From assembly GCF_003576315.1 (NCBI RefSeq), contig NZ_QWFZ01000020.1, forward strand, positions 1 to 64,000: a stretch of DNA of 64,000 nucleotides, in the 5' to 3' direction. The notes under the pieces were generated by a model, which was given only the letters and a program-made list of their open reading frames with translations, was not told the origin of the DNA and did no database searches. The translations under genes and the position numbers were made by a program. The DNA comes from Henriciella mobilis (GTDB lineage Bacteria; Pseudomonadota; Alphaproteobacteria; Caulobacterales; Hyphomonadaceae). This document shows positions 46,410 through 54,655 of this stretch, in pieces; the stretch's first letter is position 1; every line of letters starts with the position of its first letter.

Positions 46410-48158
46410 ATGACTATGTTGCGTCTCGGGTCCGTCGCCTCCATTTCCCTGCTTTGTCTTGCCGGCTGTGCCACAGTCGCAGACAGCCGCGAGGAAACGC
46501 TGGCTGCGCGGCTGGCCGCCGCGCGTGCCGAAGCGGCCACAGCTGCAGCAGCTGACAATTACAGCCAGTTCCTGATTGCCCGCTACGCTTCCCTGATCAA
46601 CGATCCGGTCGAGGCGGCCGAGAAGTACGCGCTTGTCGCGCGCGACCAGCCAGGCGACCTGTCGATCATCGACCGCGCGGTCTTTTCTGCCCTGCTCGCC
46701 GACGAGTTTGGCCTTGCCCGCTCCATCTCGGCGAAGGCCGGCGCGGGAACGCTGTCCAGCTCGGACCTGGCGCGCATGACGCTGGCTGCCGATGCGCTGG
46801 CCCGCAAGGACTATGGCTCCGTCCCGGTACAGCTCGTGGGCGACGAGCCGGCCGTCTTTAATGCACTGATCTTCACTGCCCTGCGCGCCTGGGCGCTGTT
46901 CGGCGAAGGCAAGCCGGGCGAAGCACAGATGGCGCTGCTCGATGCGTCCAGCGGCGACCCGTATCTCGACAGCCTGGTCCTCAACCTGCTCGCGCTGATG
47001 GAAGTGGCGAGCGGCGACGATGAATCCGCGCTCGACACGTTCTCGCGGATCGATGCCAATGGCACGCTGATCGCCGTGGCTGCCGACAGCTATGCCCGGC
47101 TGCTGTCGGCCAATGGTAAGAGCGAGAAGGCGCTGGGCGTGCTTGAGAATTTCCTGACGCATGCCGGCCCCAATCCGGTGGTCTCGAAACTCGCTGAGCG
47201 CATCCGGGCCGGTGAGACACTCAGCGTACAGCGCCTGGATGCGCGCCAGGGGGCCGCGCTGTCGGTCTATGTGCCTGCTGCAGCCCTGGCAGCGCAGTCG
47301 CAGACTGACCTGCCAGGTGTCTACTACGCCGTCGCCTTGCGCCTCGACCCCGACCTGCACGCGGCCCGCTCGCTCTGGGCCGACGCGCTGGATACGGCCG
47401 GGCGCAGCGGCGAGTCGATCCAGATGCTGGAGTCGATCCCGGTCAGCTCACCCTATTACACCAGCGCGCGCGGCCAGCTTGCCTGGGCCCTGCGGCGCGA
47501 CGAGCAGAACGAGAAAGCCCTCGACCTGGTCTACCGCACCCTCGCCAACAACCCGGATCGCGACCTCAAGATCCAGATGGGCGACCTGCTGCGCTCGCTC
47601 GACCGCGACGGCGAGGCCGCACAGGTCTTTACCGAGATCATCGAGCAGGACACCCGGGAGAACCGCTCGGACTGGCGGCTTTACTATGCACGTGGCGCGC
47701 TGCGCGAAACGCTCGGTCTCTGGCCGCTGGCGGAAGCGGACCTGGAAAAGGCACTCGCGCTCAATCCGAATTCGGCTGAGGTGCTGAACTATCTCGGCTA
47801 TAGCTGGGTCGACCGGGGCACCAATCTTGAAGCCGGTCTGGACATGATCCGCCGGGCCCTGACACTTCGCCCCGACAGCGGCGCGATCACGGACAGTCTC
47901 GGCTGGGCACATTACAAGCTGGGCGATATTGAAACCGCCATTGGATACCTCGAACGCGCAGTCGAACTCTCCCCCGGAGTAGCCGAAATCAACGACCATC
48001 TCGGCGACGCCTACTGGGCTGCAGGCCGCACGACCGAAGCGCGCTATCAGTGGCAGCGGGCAATCACCCTTGTCGAAAACCAGGACGAGATCGAGGACCT
48101 GCGGCGCAAGCTGCTCACCGGGCCGAAGCCTTATCCAGCGCAGGCTCAGCGTCCCTGA
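46410..48158 (+). CDS. TPR lipoprotein (second of two)
   Basis: A 582-residue lipoprotein; ATG 46410 gives lipobox LAGC with Cys20. An earlier GTG at 46359 or a later ATG at 46416 are other choices. TPR-like repeats run through the protein, ending with LNPNSAEVLNYLGYSWVDRGTNLEAGLDMI and the DSLGWAHYKLGDIETAIGYLERA unit shared with the first TPR protein. TPR genes directly before ispE are, as I recall, a common alphaproteobacterial arrangement. The stop TGATG overlaps the ispE start. Confidence 0.87.
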   Translation: MTMLRLGSVASISLLCLAGCATVADSREETLAARLAAARAEAATAAAADNYSQFLIARYASLINDPVEAAEKYALVARDQPGDLSIIDRAVFSALLADEFGLARSISAKAGAGTLSSSDLARMTLAADALARKDYGSVPVQLVGDEPAVFNALIFTALRAWALFGEGKPGEAQMALLDASSGDPYLDSLVLNLLALMEVASGDDESALDTFSRIDANGTLIAVAADSYARLLSANGKSEKALGVLENFLTHAGPNPVVSKLAERIRAGETLSVQRLDARQGAALSVYVPAAALAAQSQTDLPGVYYAVALRLDPDLHAARSLWADALDTAGRSGESIQMLESIPVSSPYYTSARGQLAWALRRDEQNEKALDLVYRTLANNPDRDLKIQMGDLLRSLDRDGEAAQVFTEIIEQDTRENRSDWRLYYARGALRETLGLWPLAEADLEKALALNPNSAEVLNYLGYSWVDRGTNLEAGLDMIRRALTLRPDSGAITDSLGWAHYKLGDIETAIGYLERAVELSPGVAEINDHLGDAYWAAGRTTEARYQWQRAITLVENQDEIEDLRRKLLTGPKPYPAQAQRP

Positions 48159-49027
48159 TGCTGGCCCCGGCGAAGGTCAATCTGTTCCTGCATGTTGGCC
48201 CGGCAAAGGAGAATGGGCGCCACGACCTCGATTCGCTGGTCATGTTTGCCGGCCCTGAAGCCTCTGACCGTCTGGAAGCCCGCAAGGCCACCCAGCCAAG
48301 CCTCGACCTGCACGGCCAGTTCGCGACCTATGATCTGGCGACACCGGACAATCTCGTCGTACAGGCGCTTGCCGCCTGCCAGGCGCGCGGACTGCGCGTG
48401 CCGCCCATGGCGATGAGTCTGCACAAGGAGCTGCCAGTGGCTGCCGGTCTGGGCGGCGGCTCGGCCGATGCCGGAGCAATGCTGCGCATCCTGGTGAAAC
48501 TCGGCACACTGACCCCACCGGTCGCGATGACCATCGCCGCGAGCCTCGGCGGCGATGTCCCGGCCGCTTTCCTCAGTCGCCCCTGCCTGATGCGTGGCGA
48601 GGGCGAGCAGGTCACGCCGGTGACGAACCTGCCGGACCTGCCAATCTTGCTGGTCAATCCGGGACTCGCCTGTCCGACCGGACCGGTCTTCCGCGCCTTC
48701 GATGCGGCGGGGCAGGCTGCTCCGCTCGAACTGGCCGAGTTGCCGGATTTCGAGGGCGTTGAGACGCTTGCCGCCTGGCTTGAAGCCGAGACCCGCAACG
48801 ACCTTCAGGCACCCGCGATCTCGATCGTGCCGGAAATCGCCAATGTCCTCGGTGAGCTGGCCGGGCTGAAGGGCAGCTTGCTGGCCCGGCTGTCGGGCTC
48901 CGGTGCTACCTGTTTCGCGCTTTTTTCATCGCGGACGGATCTGCGGCACGCCAACGAAACGCTACGTATGCGCCATCCGCGCTGGTGGATCGCACCGACG
49001 CTGCTTGGCGGGAGCCAGGCCCACTGA
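48158..49027 (+). CDS. ispE: 4-diphosphocytidyl-2-C-methyl-D-erythritol kinase
   Basis: A 289-residue GHMP kinase of the MEP isoprenoid pathway. PAKVNLFLHV at 4-13 and the ATP loop PVAAGLGGGSADAG at about 93-106 (catalytic Asp104) identify it; the C-terminal LSGSGATCFALF completes the fold. The ATG at 48158 shares a base with the upstream TPR stop (TGATG), and the downstream transferase does the same, so three genes are coupled. Its product feeds the isoprenoids used by the polyprenyl synthase 5 kb away and by the lipid carrier used by the next gene. Confidence 0.95.
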   Translation: MLAPAKVNLFLHVGPAKENGRHDLDSLVMFAGPEASDRLEARKATQPSLDLHGQFATYDLATPDNLVVQALAACQARGLRVPPMAMSLHKELPVAAGLGGGSADAGAMLRILVKLGTLTPPVAMTIAASLGGDVPAAFLSRPCLMRGEGEQVTPVTNLPDLPILLVNPGLACPTGPVFRAFDAAGQAAPLELAELPDFEGVETLAAWLEAETRNDLQAPAISIVPEIANVLGELAGLKGSLLARLSGSGATCFALFSSRTDLRHANETLRMRHPRWWIAPTLLGGSQAH

Positions 49028-50061
49028 TGCCGTTCATCCTGTCCCTCTCCGGCGCGTTGATCGCCTCTCCTCTGGCTTTTGCGGCCTGCGCGCTGACCAA
49101 GCGGTCCGGCGTTGTGGACGCACCGGACGGCCAGCGCAAACAGCAGGCCGCACCGGTGCCACGCCTCGGCGGCATGGGAATCGTATTCGCTATCGCGATT
49201 GTCTTTGCCCTCGCAGCCGTCGGCTATGAATGGGTGCCCGGCATGGCTGAGAGCGACTGGCTGCCAGGCGACTTCGACTTCATCCTCGTCGCACTCGCCA
49301 TCGCATCAATGCTCTGTCTGATCGGCGCCTGGGATGATGTTTTCGGCATGACCGCCAAGGTCAAGCTGGCCTTGGTCGGCTTGATCTGTATCGCAGCACC
49401 ATTTCTGGGAAACGCCGTCCCGGCGCTCGACACGCCGTTCGGTTCTATCAGCCTGCCGGTCGTGACGCTGGCTGGCTCGGCGCTGTGGCTGATCGTCTTT
49501 ACCAATGCGGCGAACTTCATGGATGGCAGCGACGGCCTGTCCATCGGCTCGCTGGGCATCATGTTTGCCGGGCTGGGCAGTGCGCAGGCGGTTGTCTTCG
49601 CTGAAGCCTTCCCGCCGGGCCTGGCCGTCATCATCGCGGCGATAGCCGGTTTCCTCGTGCACAATATGAAAGGCACGCTCTATGCGGGCGATTGCGGAGC
49701 GTTCGGCCTTGGCGGGCTGTTTGCGACGCTGGCACTGATCTCGGGCCTCTCCGTATGGACAGTCGCCACGCTCGCCCTGCCCTTCCTCGTGGATGTCCTG
49801 CTGACCCTGATCATGCGCGCCAAGCATGGCGATGCGTGGTTCGAGGCCCACACCGACCATGCCTACCAGGCCTTGCGGAAAGCCGGCTGGGGCCACTGGG
49901 ACGTCGCCGTCGCGTGGTGGGGGCTGTCAGCGGCCTGCGCGGTCGGCGCCGTGATCGCCGCATCCGGCGGCGGCGCGCTACCCTTCGCGGTCTTCTGGAG
50001 CTTCGCCGTCGTCCTGGCCCTGCTCTGGCTGATCGTCCAGCGCCAGACCCGCGACAAGTAA
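49027..50061 (+). CDS. MraY/WecA-like undecaprenyl-phosphate sugar-phosphate transferase
   Basis: A 344-residue polytopic inner-membrane enzyme (about ten helices) of the PNPT family, which moves a sugar-1-phosphate from a UDP-sugar to undecaprenyl phosphate to start polysaccharide or teichoic-like glycan synthesis. Motifs are GVVDAPDGQRKQQAAPVPRLGG near 29-50, the metal-binding AWDDVFGM near 113, NAANFMDGSDGLSIG near 161 and HTDHAYQALRKAGW near 278. The TGATG overlap with ispE shows coupling. MraY versus WecA is not decided, but mraY normally lies in dcw, so a WecA-type enzyme is likelier. Confidence 0.87.
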   Translation: MPFILSLSGALIASPLAFAACALTKRSGVVDAPDGQRKQQAAPVPRLGGMGIVFAIAIVFALAAVGYEWVPGMAESDWLPGDFDFILVALAIASMLCLIGAWDDVFGMTAKVKLALVGLICIAAPFLGNAVPALDTPFGSISLPVVTLAGSALWLIVFTNAANFMDGSDGLSIGSLGIMFAGLGSAQAVVFAEAFPPGLAVIIAAIAGFLVHNMKGTLYAGDCGAFGLGGLFATLALISGLSVWTVATLALPFLVDVLLTLIMRAKHGDAWFEAHTDHAYQALRKAGWGHWDVAVAWWGLSAACAVGAVIAASGGGALPFAVFWSFAVVLALLWLIVQRQTRDK

Positions 50062-50601
50062 CCGGGCCGTCTCGACCGGCACCATGGCAGCCGACGCCCA
50101 TGGCCGGTAGGACCAGGCCAGGCCACCGCCGAAGAGAACAAAGCCGCCCGCGAAAAGGAAGGCCATCAGCGCCCTGCTCTCGCGGACCCCGCCATTGGCG
50201 AGGATGATCCACACGATCAGACCGAAAACCAGTGCAAGGAGGCCAATCGCAAACATCGCGATGCGCACCGCGCCGCCGGCCCCGAACGCCACCTTCAGGT
50301 CGGGCTTTCGCGTTTCAAGGTCGGCCAGGATCGCCGCGGCGAGCGCAAGGAACTGGCTGTTGCTTTCATCGCCCGGCGGGAGGTTGCAGGAAATGCGCTC
50401 CTTGCGGTCTTCAAGCGTGAGGTCGAGCCACGAACTGTGCGTATGGCGGGCTGACAGCTGCGCGAACCGAACACCGGCGACATTGTCGAGGCTGCAGAAC
50501 AGCTCGCCATTCCGGGTCAGGAAGCCGGCGTCCAGGGTCCAGTTGTCCCGGCCCCGCATAAGGGCCGGCTTGAACTCGAAACTCTGGACATCGTCAGCCA
50601 A
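49978..50601 (-). CDS. Two-helix membrane protein overlapping the transferase 3' end
   Basis: A 207-residue frame from TTG 50601 (GGGGG ten bases upstream) with a soluble N-terminal part (GELFCSLDNVAG, HSSWLDLTLEDRKERISCNLP) and two membrane helices near residues 115-138 and 147-168. The last 84 bases overlap the convergent transferase gene, so its tail (QPEQGQDDGEAPEDREG) is constrained by antisense coding and the true end may be earlier or the overlap tolerated. It begins 18 bases after the ETF-QO stop on the same strand. Unknown function; start uncertain (ATG 50559 is an alternative). Confidence 0.65.
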   Translation of the reverse strand: MADDVQSFEFKPALMRGRDNWTLDAGFLTRNGELFCSLDNVAGVRFAQLSARHTHSSWLDLTLEDRKERISCNLPPGDESNSQFLALAAAILADLETRKPDLKVAFGAGGAVRIAMFAIGLLALVFGLIVWIILANGGVRESRALMAFLFAGGFVLFGGGLAWSYRPWASAAMVPVETARLLVAGLALDDQPEQGQDDGEAPEDREG

Positions 50602-50618
50602 AATGGCCCCCTGGCACC

Positions 50619-52301
50619 CTACATGTTCGGATAGGCCGGTCCGCCGCCGCCTTCCGGCGTGGTCCAGTTGATGTTCTGGTTCGGGTCCTTGATATCGCAG
50701 GTCTTGCAGTGGATGCAGTTCTGCGAATTGATCTGGAAACGCGGCTCCTTGCCTTCTTCCTCGACCCACTCATACACACCTGCCGGGCAATAACGCGCAG
50801 ACGGACCGGCATAGACGTCGTGCTCGGACTTCTTCTGCAGCTCCATATCCTTGACGATCAGGTGGACCGGCTGGTCCTCGGCATGGTTGGTGTTGGTGAA
50901 GGAGACATTGGTCAGCTTGTCGAAGCTGATCTTGCCATCAGGCTTGGGATAATCGATCGGCTTGTGCTTGGAAGCGGGCTCAAGCGCCTGCGCATCGGAC
51001 TTGCCGTGCTTCAGCGTGCCGAAGAAGGAGAAGCCACCGAGGATTTTCGTGGTCCACATCTCGACACCACCCATCAGCGTGCCGATGGTCGTGCCCAGTT
51101 TCGACAGGAGCGGCTTCACGTTACGCACGGCGAAGAGCTCCTTGCGGACCGAAGAGCCTTCATAGGCTTCGGCATAGGCGTGCAGCTCGTCGCCCTGGCG
51201 GCCTTCCTTGATCGCGGCGACGGCGGCTTCGGCTCCCATCATGCCGGTCAGGATGGCATTGTGGCTGCCCTTGATGCGCGGCACATTCACGAAGCCGGCC
51301 GAACAGCCGATCAGTGCGCCGCCCGGGAAGGTCAGCTTCGGCAGCGACTGGTGGCCGCCCTCGACGATGGCCCGCGCGCCATAGGCCACGCGCTTGCCGC
51401 CCTCGATGTATTTGAGGATGTCGGGATGGTGCTTCCAGCGCTGAAGCTCCTGATAGGGCGACAGGTAGGGGTTCTTGTAGTTGAGGTGCACGACGAAGCC
51501 GAGCGAGACGAAGGGCTCTCCGCCATCGCGGAAATGATAGAGGAAGCTGCCGCCGCCTGTCTTGTCGTCGAGCGGCCAGCCGAGCGTATGCTGGACGTAA
51601 CCTTCCTTGAAATTCTGCTCCGGCACAGACCAGAGCTCCTTCAGGCCGATGCCGTACTTCTGCGGCTCCTTGCCTTCATCGAGGGCGTATTTCGCGATCA
51701 GCTGCTTGGAGAGCGAGCCGCGCGCGCCTTCTGCAAACAGGACATATTTGCCAAGCAGCTCCATGCCCGGCTCATAGTCCGGCTTGTGGCTGCCATCGGC
51801 GGCGATGCCCATGACGCCGGCCACGACGCCCTTCACTTCGCCATTGTCGCCATAGACGACTTCGGATGCGGCAAAGCCGGGGAAGACCTGGACGCCGAGA
51901 TTCTCCGCTTCCTGTCCGAGCCAGCGCGTCACATTGGCGAGCGAGCCGGTAAAATTGCCGTGGTTCTTCATATAGCCCGGCATGGGCAGCCAGGAGATGT
52001 CCATCGAGCCTTTCGGGCCAAGCCAGATGAATTTGTCGCCCGTCACTTCCGTCTTCAGCGGACGGTCGTCGCGCGAGCGCCAGTCGGGGATGAGGGCGTC
52101 CAGGCCGACCGGATCGACCACCACGCCCGACAGGATGTGGGCGCCGATCTCGCCGCCTTTTTCGAGCACGACGACTTCCAGCTCGTCGCCGGCTTCATTT
52201 GCCAGTTGCTTCGCCCGGATCGCTGCTGCAAGGCCTGCAGGCCCGCCGCCAACGATCACAAGATCGAATTCCATGGATTCGCGTTCCACTGCTTCGCTCA
52301 T
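50619..52301 (-). CDS. Electron transfer flavoprotein-ubiquinone oxidoreductase
   Basis: A 560-residue FAD and 4Fe-4S protein that takes electrons from ETF (fatty acid and amino acid oxidation) to the quinone pool at the inner membrane. FAD motif GGGPAGLAAA near 17-26; GGEIGAHILSG and DRPLKTEVTG, then a C-terminal ferredoxin-like domain with CPAGVYEW and NCIHCKTCDIKDP. GGGAG before ATG 52301 decides the start. It fits with the acyl-CoA carboxylase in this window as part of fatty and amino acid catabolism. Confidence 0.94.
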   Translation of the reverse strand: MSEAVERESMEFDLVIVGGGPAGLAAAIRAKQLANEAGDELEVVVLEKGGEIGAHILSGVVVDPVGLDALIPDWRSRDDRPLKTEVTGDKFIWLGPKGSMDISWLPMPGYMKNHGNFTGSLANVTRWLGQEAENLGVQVFPGFAASEVVYGDNGEVKGVVAGVMGIAADGSHKPDYEPGMELLGKYVLFAEGARGSLSKQLIAKYALDEGKEPQKYGIGLKELWSVPEQNFKEGYVQHTLGWPLDDKTGGGSFLYHFRDGGEPFVSLGFVVHLNYKNPYLSPYQELQRWKHHPDILKYIEGGKRVAYGARAIVEGGHQSLPKLTFPGGALIGCSAGFVNVPRIKGSHNAILTGMMGAEAAVAAIKEGRQGDELHAYAEAYEGSSVRKELFAVRNVKPLLSKLGTTIGTLMGGVEMWTTKILGGFSFFGTLKHGKSDAQALEPASKHKPIDYPKPDGKISFDKLTNVSFTNTNHAEDQPVHLIVKDMELQKKSEHDVYAGPSARYCPAGVYEWVEEEGKEPRFQINSQNCIHCKTCDIKDPNQNINWTTPEGGGGPAYPNM

Positions 52302-52397
52302 CAATTCACTCCCGACTGTGGCGGCGCCTGCCCGCCTGCCCTATACATGTGCTGGTGACGGTCTACCGTCGAATCCGCCGATTGCCAAAGGGTCTGT

Positions 52398-53195
52398 ATG
52401 TCCCAGCCTGATCCTTCCCTAGCGTTAAAGGCCCTCACCGACTGGTGGGGCGAAATGGGCGTGGAGGCTGACGAGGTGCAGATGCGGGCGCTGCGCAAGG
52501 CCGCTGAAGCCCGCGCCGCCGCTGCACCTGCGGCCAAGGCAGAGCCTCAGCGCCTGCCGCGCCACCTGATGAAGAAAACCCATGCGGACTGGGTAAACGA
52601 GGCGCGCGAACTGGCCGCTGGTGCCGATACGCTGGACGCGCTGAAGACCGCGATTGAAGGCTTCGACGGCTGTATCCTGAAGGAATCAGCGCGCAACACC
52701 GCCTGTTTCGACGGCGTTCAGGGCGCCCCTGTCATGGTGATCGGCGAAGGCCCCGGCGCCGAGGAGGACGCGAAAGGCCTGCCCTTTGTCGGGCGGGCCG
52801 GACAGCTGCTCGACAGGATGCTGGCCGCAATCGGCCTGTCGCGCACCGAAAATACCTTCATCACCAATGTGAATTACTGGCGCCCGCCGGGGAACCGCAA
52901 TCCGAGCGATGACGAGCTGGAACTCTGCCGGCCCTTTGTCGACCGGATGATCGAGCTGGGCCAGCCGAAACTGATCATCGCGGCAGGCGGGGTTTCAGCG
53001 AAGTCGCTGCTGCAGTCGCGCGTCGGCATCATGAAGCTGCGCGGGTCGGAACATGCGCTGAAGACGCCGGGCGGCTATGAGGCCCCGATGTTCCCGATCT
53101 TCCACCCGGCCTTCCTGCTGCGTCGCCCGGAAGAAAAGAGTCGCGCCTGGAGAGACCTGCTGAACATCCAGGCAAGGTTGGAAGCGTTGAGCTGA
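52398..53195 (+). CDS. Family-4-like uracil-DNA glycosylase
   Basis: A 265-residue glycosylase that removes uracil from DNA. The catalytic water-activation motif GEGPGAEEDAKGLPFVGRAG lies at 116-135, NRNPSDDELELC near 164-175 and the minor-groove loop FPIFHPAFLLR near 236-246. It has an N-terminal extension of about 90 residues. Classical family 4 enzymes carry four Fe-S cysteines; here I find only Cys92, Cys103 and Cys175, so the cluster may be incomplete. Divergent from ETF-QO. Confidence 0.88.
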   Translation: MSQPDPSLALKALTDWWGEMGVEADEVQMRALRKAAEARAAAAPAAKAEPQRLPRHLMKKTHADWVNEARELAAGADTLDALKTAIEGFDGCILKESARNTACFDGVQGAPVMVIGEGPGAEEDAKGLPFVGRAGQLLDRMLAAIGLSRTENTFITNVNYWRPPGNRNPSDDELELCRPFVDRMIELGQPKLIIAAGGVSAKSLLQSRVGIMKLRGSEHALKTPGGYEAPMFPIFHPAFLLRRPEEKSRAWRDLLNIQARLEALS

Positions 53196-53204
53196 TCGTT
53201 TCAA

Positions 53205-53310
53205 CCGTCCTCCCGGCCGACCGCAGGAAGAGCCGGGACGGAGTCCTTCAGGGCCACCACTGACCTTAACGGCATTGCGTCCCGGGCATTCGCTAAACCG
53301 AATCCCGGGA
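53205..53310. repeat. Pair of REP-like imperfect palindromes
   Basis: Between the UDG and DUF1993 stops: an imperfect stem CCGTCC(TC)CCGGC...GCCGGGACGG at 53205-53241, and TCCCGGG-C-ATTCG...CGAAT-CCCGGGA at 53280-53310. The second is a 12-bp stem with one bulged base. This resembles short GC-rich extragenic palindromes of alphaproteobacteria. No copies were noted elsewhere in the window. Confidence 0.55.
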
Positions 53311-53336
53311 TGACGACCGGAAAGCCGTGCATCTGT

Positions 53337-53861
53337 TCAAACCGGTGACTTAAGATACTTTAGCGCGTGGGCCACATAGTCCGCCTTGCCGAGCGGGACA
53401 CCGAGGTGGCGCATAATTGCGTAAGCCGTCATGCGATGGAAATGAAACTGCGGCTGCGCCCAATCGCGGACATATTCGAAGCCCGTCATTTCGAAGACCA
53501 TTTCATTTGGCAGATCGAGCCTGACCTGCCGCCCCTCCGCGCCATCAAAAGCATCGGCCGGAACCGCAGCCAGTTCGCCGACTGTGCGATCAATCAGAGC
53601 ATTTAGAGCGTCAAGCCCGGATACCTGCGGAATTTCGGGGACAGGTTCGTCCGTCAGTCGGGCCACTACTTCGCGCGCCTGATGGCAGGTGAATCGAATC
53701 TGCGTTTCAAGCGGGAACATATCTGGCGCCAACTTGGCTTTGAGCAGCGCATCTACCGAAATGTCCGAGTCTCCGGCCCAGCCGACTGCCTTCGCGACCT
53801 CCCCGGACAGGTTTCCCAGCGCATTCATATAAGCGGGAATGATCATTGAATGCAGGTTCAT
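53337..53861 (-). CDS. DUF1993 family protein
   Basis: A 174-residue soluble protein of the DUF1993 family (DinB-like four-helix shape). Signature parts are MNLHSMIIPAYMNALGNLSG at the start, AKLAPDMFPLETQIRFTCHQA in the middle and FHFHRMTAYAIMRHLGVPLGKADY at the end. The two His in QFHFHRMTAY could bind a metal, as in DinB folds, but no activity is known. ATG 53861 is preferred to the frame opening at 53933. Convergent with UDG across the repeat pair. Confidence 0.85.
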   Translation of the reverse strand: MNLHSMIIPAYMNALGNLSGEVAKAVGWAGDSDISVDALLKAKLAPDMFPLETQIRFTCHQAREVVARLTDEPVPEIPQVSGLDALNALIDRTVGELAAVPADAFDGAEGRQVRLDLPNEMVFEMTGFEYVRDWAQPQFHFHRMTAYAIMRHLGVPLGKADYVAHALKYLKSPV

Positions 53862-53931
53862 GGACTCGCTCCGGATAGATGATCCCTGAACATGGGGCCG
53901 TCCAGCGCGCGTGCACGAGCTATCCACAAAC

Positions 53932-53965
53932 AAAAAGCCTGGAGTGTGAGGGGTACACTCCAGGC
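53932..53965 (-). terminator. Intrinsic terminator of the hemerythrin gene
   Basis: GCCTGGAGTGT and ACACTCCAGGC form a perfect 11-bp stem with a seven-base loop; on the minus strand it is followed by TTTTTG. It lies about 100 bases after the hemerythrin stop. The loop and the surrounding AT-rich bases contain no gene. Confidence 0.85.
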
Positions 53966-54064
53966 CGATGGGCCACAGGCGTAAGAGGAGGGGTTGCTCT
54001 ACACCCGGGCTTTATCTGGCGGATGTCCACCGGATGTGAAGTCCGGCGCCTGATCCTGCCACTT

Positions 54065-54541
54065 CTACTGTTCGAGCCTTTCTTCGGCCTTCTCTTCGAC
54101 GAGCTCCAGCTCGGCGTCTTTCCGTTTCTCAAACGCCGATCCGAACTTTTCGTTCCCATCTTCACCTAGAACGTTTTCCGCGACCGGAAAGATGTCCTGT
54201 TCCTCTTCCTCGATATGGTGCTCGTAGCGGTGGCGCATTTCCTTGAATTTCGGCAGCCAGGCCGGCGATGAGAAGTCGATTTCATTCAGCTCTTCCAGCA
54301 TGTCGTCGATCTCTTTGTGCTCAGCCACCGAATGGCGCGCCTCGGGCTGGCCATCCTCGTCCGCAATGAGCTTCGAATAGAAGGTCTCTTCCTCGGCGGC
54401 GGCGTGGGCGCTGACATCGTGGTAGAAGGAATCCCAGGCCTTGCGCCGGGTCTCGCTATCGCCCTGCGTATCGGCAATGGTGGCGAGCAGCTCGCGGTGG
54501 CGGTCATGGTCTTTCTTCAGCGTCTCGTAGATCGTCGACAT
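54065..54541 (-). CDS. Hemerythrin HHE-domain protein, stress-promoter candidate
   Basis: A 158-residue diiron-binding four-helix protein. Iron ligands fit His12 (KKDHDRH), His46 and Glu50 (HAAAEEE), His75 (VAEHKEID) and His108/109 with acidic residues before DIFP (116-119). The C-terminal 30 residues are a charged helix. Such proteins sense or store oxygen or protect against oxidative or nitrosative stress. GGAAG before ATG 54541 sets the start. An EcfG-type promoter (GGAAC-N17-CGTT) 38 bases upstream suggests general-stress control. It is not next to obvious stress genes. Confidence 0.88.
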   Translation of the reverse strand: MSTIYETLKKDHDRHRELLATIADTQGDSETRRKAWDSFYHDVSAHAAAEEETFYSKLIADEDGQPEARHSVAEHKEIDDMLEELNEIDFSSPAWLPKFKEMRHRYEHHIEEEEQDIFPVAENVLGEDGNEKFGSAFEKRKDAELELVEEKAEERLEQ

Positions 54542-54578
54542 GAATGTCTTCCTTTCGTCTTTAATATCTGACCCACCA

Positions 54579-54604
54579 AACGCGCGGCCGCACCAGCCCG
54601 TTCC
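54579..54604 (-). promoter_or_regulatory. Candidate EcfG general-stress promoter of the hemerythrin gene
   Basis: On the minus strand GGAAC (54604-54600), seventeen bases, then CGTT (54582-54579), 38 bases before the start codon. Matches the GGAAC-N16/17-CGTT consensus of EcfG sigma factors. It points away from the glycosyltransferase gene on the other side. Confidence 0.72.
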
Positions 54605-54655
54605 CGGCAAACCGCCGCACTCGACGCCGCGATAATTCGGGCTAAGAGAAACGCG

